This document shows, piece by piece, positions 63,293 to 64,000 of a stretch of 64,000 nt of DNA. The DNA is taken from assembly GCA_023150945.1 (NCBI GenBank), contig JAKLJX010000006.1, positions 248,001 to 312,000 of the forward strand, read 5' to 3'. A program made the translations under genes and the position numbers. Each line of letters begins with the position of its first letter. Position 1 is the first letter of the stretch. This DNA comes from a bacterium. GTDB lineage: Bacteria; Zhuqueibacterota; Zhuqueibacteria; Zhuqueibacterales; Zhuqueibacteraceae. Below the pieces are notes generated by a model that did not search any database, had not been told where the DNA came from, and was given only the letters and a program-made list of their open reading frames with translations.

Positions 63293-63329
63293 ACCCCGAC
63301 CGGTTTCGCGGGGCGAAGCCGATCGGGGT
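63293..63329. terminator. Bidirectional intrinsic terminator between the SDR and cold-shock genes
   Basis: ACCCCGACCGG (63293-63303) pairs with CCGATCGGGGT (63319-63329) through a GC-rich loop. On the minus strand it is followed by TTTCTTATTT, on the plus strand by GAAGTTTTCT. It fits termination of both convergent genes. Confidence 0.8.
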
Positions 63330-63358
63330 GAAGTTTTCTACGTCAAGGTGGAGGGCAG

Positions 63359-63565
63359 TTACTTGCCCAGGCGAACGACGTTGGAAGCCGACAAGCCCTT
63401 GGGCCCTTGCTGGACTTCGAACTGCACCTTTTCGCCTTCGGTCAAGGTCTTGAAACCATCACCGTTGATGGCTTTGAAATGAACGAAGACATCTTGCCCG
63501 TTTTCGCGCTGAATGAAACCATAACCCTTGGCTTCATTGAACCACTTGACAGTTCCCGTTTCCAT
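63359..63565 (-). CDS. Cold-shock protein (CspA family)
   Basis: A 68-residue single cold-shock domain, starting [19 protein letters not shown] (RNP1) with DVFVHF (RNP2). It binds single-stranded nucleic acid and acts as an RNA chaperone. The sequence ends [10 protein letters not shown], as typical for the family. The leader contains a 7-bp hairpin (CCTCGCG/CGCGAGG, 63601-63625). Confidence 0.95.
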   Translation of the reverse strand: METGTVKWFNEAKGYGFIQRENGQDVFVHFKAINGDGFKTLTEGEKVQFEVQQGPKGLSASNVVRLGK

Positions 63566-64000
63566 ACTCTGGACGGTCCTTTCAAAATATTAAAGCTTGC
63601 CCTCGCGAACCGGAAGTCCGCGAGGAGGGATTGAGGCGTACAACCAGCTTTTGCCGCACCTGTTACCCAAACTTCGGATGTCAACACGGACAACGAAATT
63701 TGCGGGAGGGCAGAGAATCGGACGGATCGCTGGTTGACTGCAACATCCTTGGTAGCCGTGATCCTCGGTGTGGAATGTCAGGAAGGCTTCAACAGCAGAC
63801 CGCAATCCAGATAAAGCTGACCCGCGCTGCGGGGGTCGCCAGACAAAGGGCGCAAAAACTGTGTACAGAACGGCGCAAAGATAAGTGCAAAATTCTTGAA
63901 ATGCAAGTGCTGATTTCTTCCCGGTAAATTTCGTAATCGCAGCCAAGACCTTGCCACATTGGGCTTATCCGGTTACGGAAAGTTTATGTTCATCTACGAT
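63566..64000. other. Leader and upstream region of the cold-shock gene, to the window edge
   Basis: A 435-bp stretch with no gene recognised. On the minus strand a TTGACA lies at 63684-63679, but no good -10 follows at the usual distance. The leader hairpin at 63601-63625 lies close upstream of the start. Overlapping open frames at 63590-63946 do not look coding. Confidence 0.4.

Noticed and set aside
63590-63946. Gene upstream of the cold-shock gene on the minus strand
   Set aside because: No family similarity and mixed composition; it covers the expected promoter and leader of the cold-shock gene.

Overview
The window reads as chromosome from a GC-rich member of the FCB group of bacteria. 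A type IX secretion (T9SS) C-terminal sorting domain near 55 kb points to FCB; an uncultured lineage such as KSB1 or Calditrichota is possible, but that placement is an inference. No rRNA or tRNA gene and no CRISPR array was seen.

1-13.6 kb, housekeeping. The minus strand carries rpmH, rnpA, yidD, yidC, mnmE, a small nucleotidyltransferase-like gene, mnmG, rsmG, murQ and mfd (mfd runs off the left edge). This is the gene order usually found beside a bacterial replication origin. One perfect and one near-perfect parS-like palindrome lie around the mnmG/rsmG junction. dnaA is not where it would be expected: serS follows divergently from rpmH, and no DnaA-box cluster was seen.

13.7-33 kb, cell-surface polysaccharide cluster. 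A plus-strand run encodes a GT2 glycosyltransferase, UDP-GlcNAc 2-epimerase, a GT4, a Wza-like export protein, a Wzz-like chain-length protein, a Wzy/ligase-like polymerase, a second GT4, a Wzx-like flippase, a membrane GT2 and a polyprenyl-phosphate sugar transferase whose catalytic Asp-Glu dyad is lost. A minus-strand run encodes a GT2-sugar transferase fusion with an intact dyad, a UDP-sugar dehydrogenase and dTDP-glucose 4,6-dehydratase. Two tandem Uma2-type nuclease genes sit between the runs.

33-45 kb, mixed. This part holds a Tat-exported D-aminoacylase-like amidohydrolase, a REP-associated tyrosine transposase between arrays of its own REP palindromes, a TPR protein, a long dGTPase-like HD protein, an FHA-GAF-PP2C phosphatase, a transposase remnant and a GH116 glycosidase.

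45-50.2 kb, the most striking part. A more A/T-rich block carries a TIR-domain gene, a PD-(D/E)xK nuclease gene and a SIR2-repeat gene. It is punctuated by three inverted repeats that look like integron attC recombination sites, with no integron integrase in view (a CALIN-like array). It ends in a scar made of a truncated methyltransferase, an attC-like site and a truncated tyrosine recombinase.

50.2-55.2 kb. Three decaying copies of one surface-protein family alternate with two minus-strand toxin-antitoxin modules (Phd/PIN and HicBA). A small T9SS-sorted protein follows.

55.5-64 kb. A PadR regulator precedes a complete TolC/MFP/RND efflux operon, followed by a short-chain dehydrogenase and a cold-shock protein gene that converge on a shared terminator.
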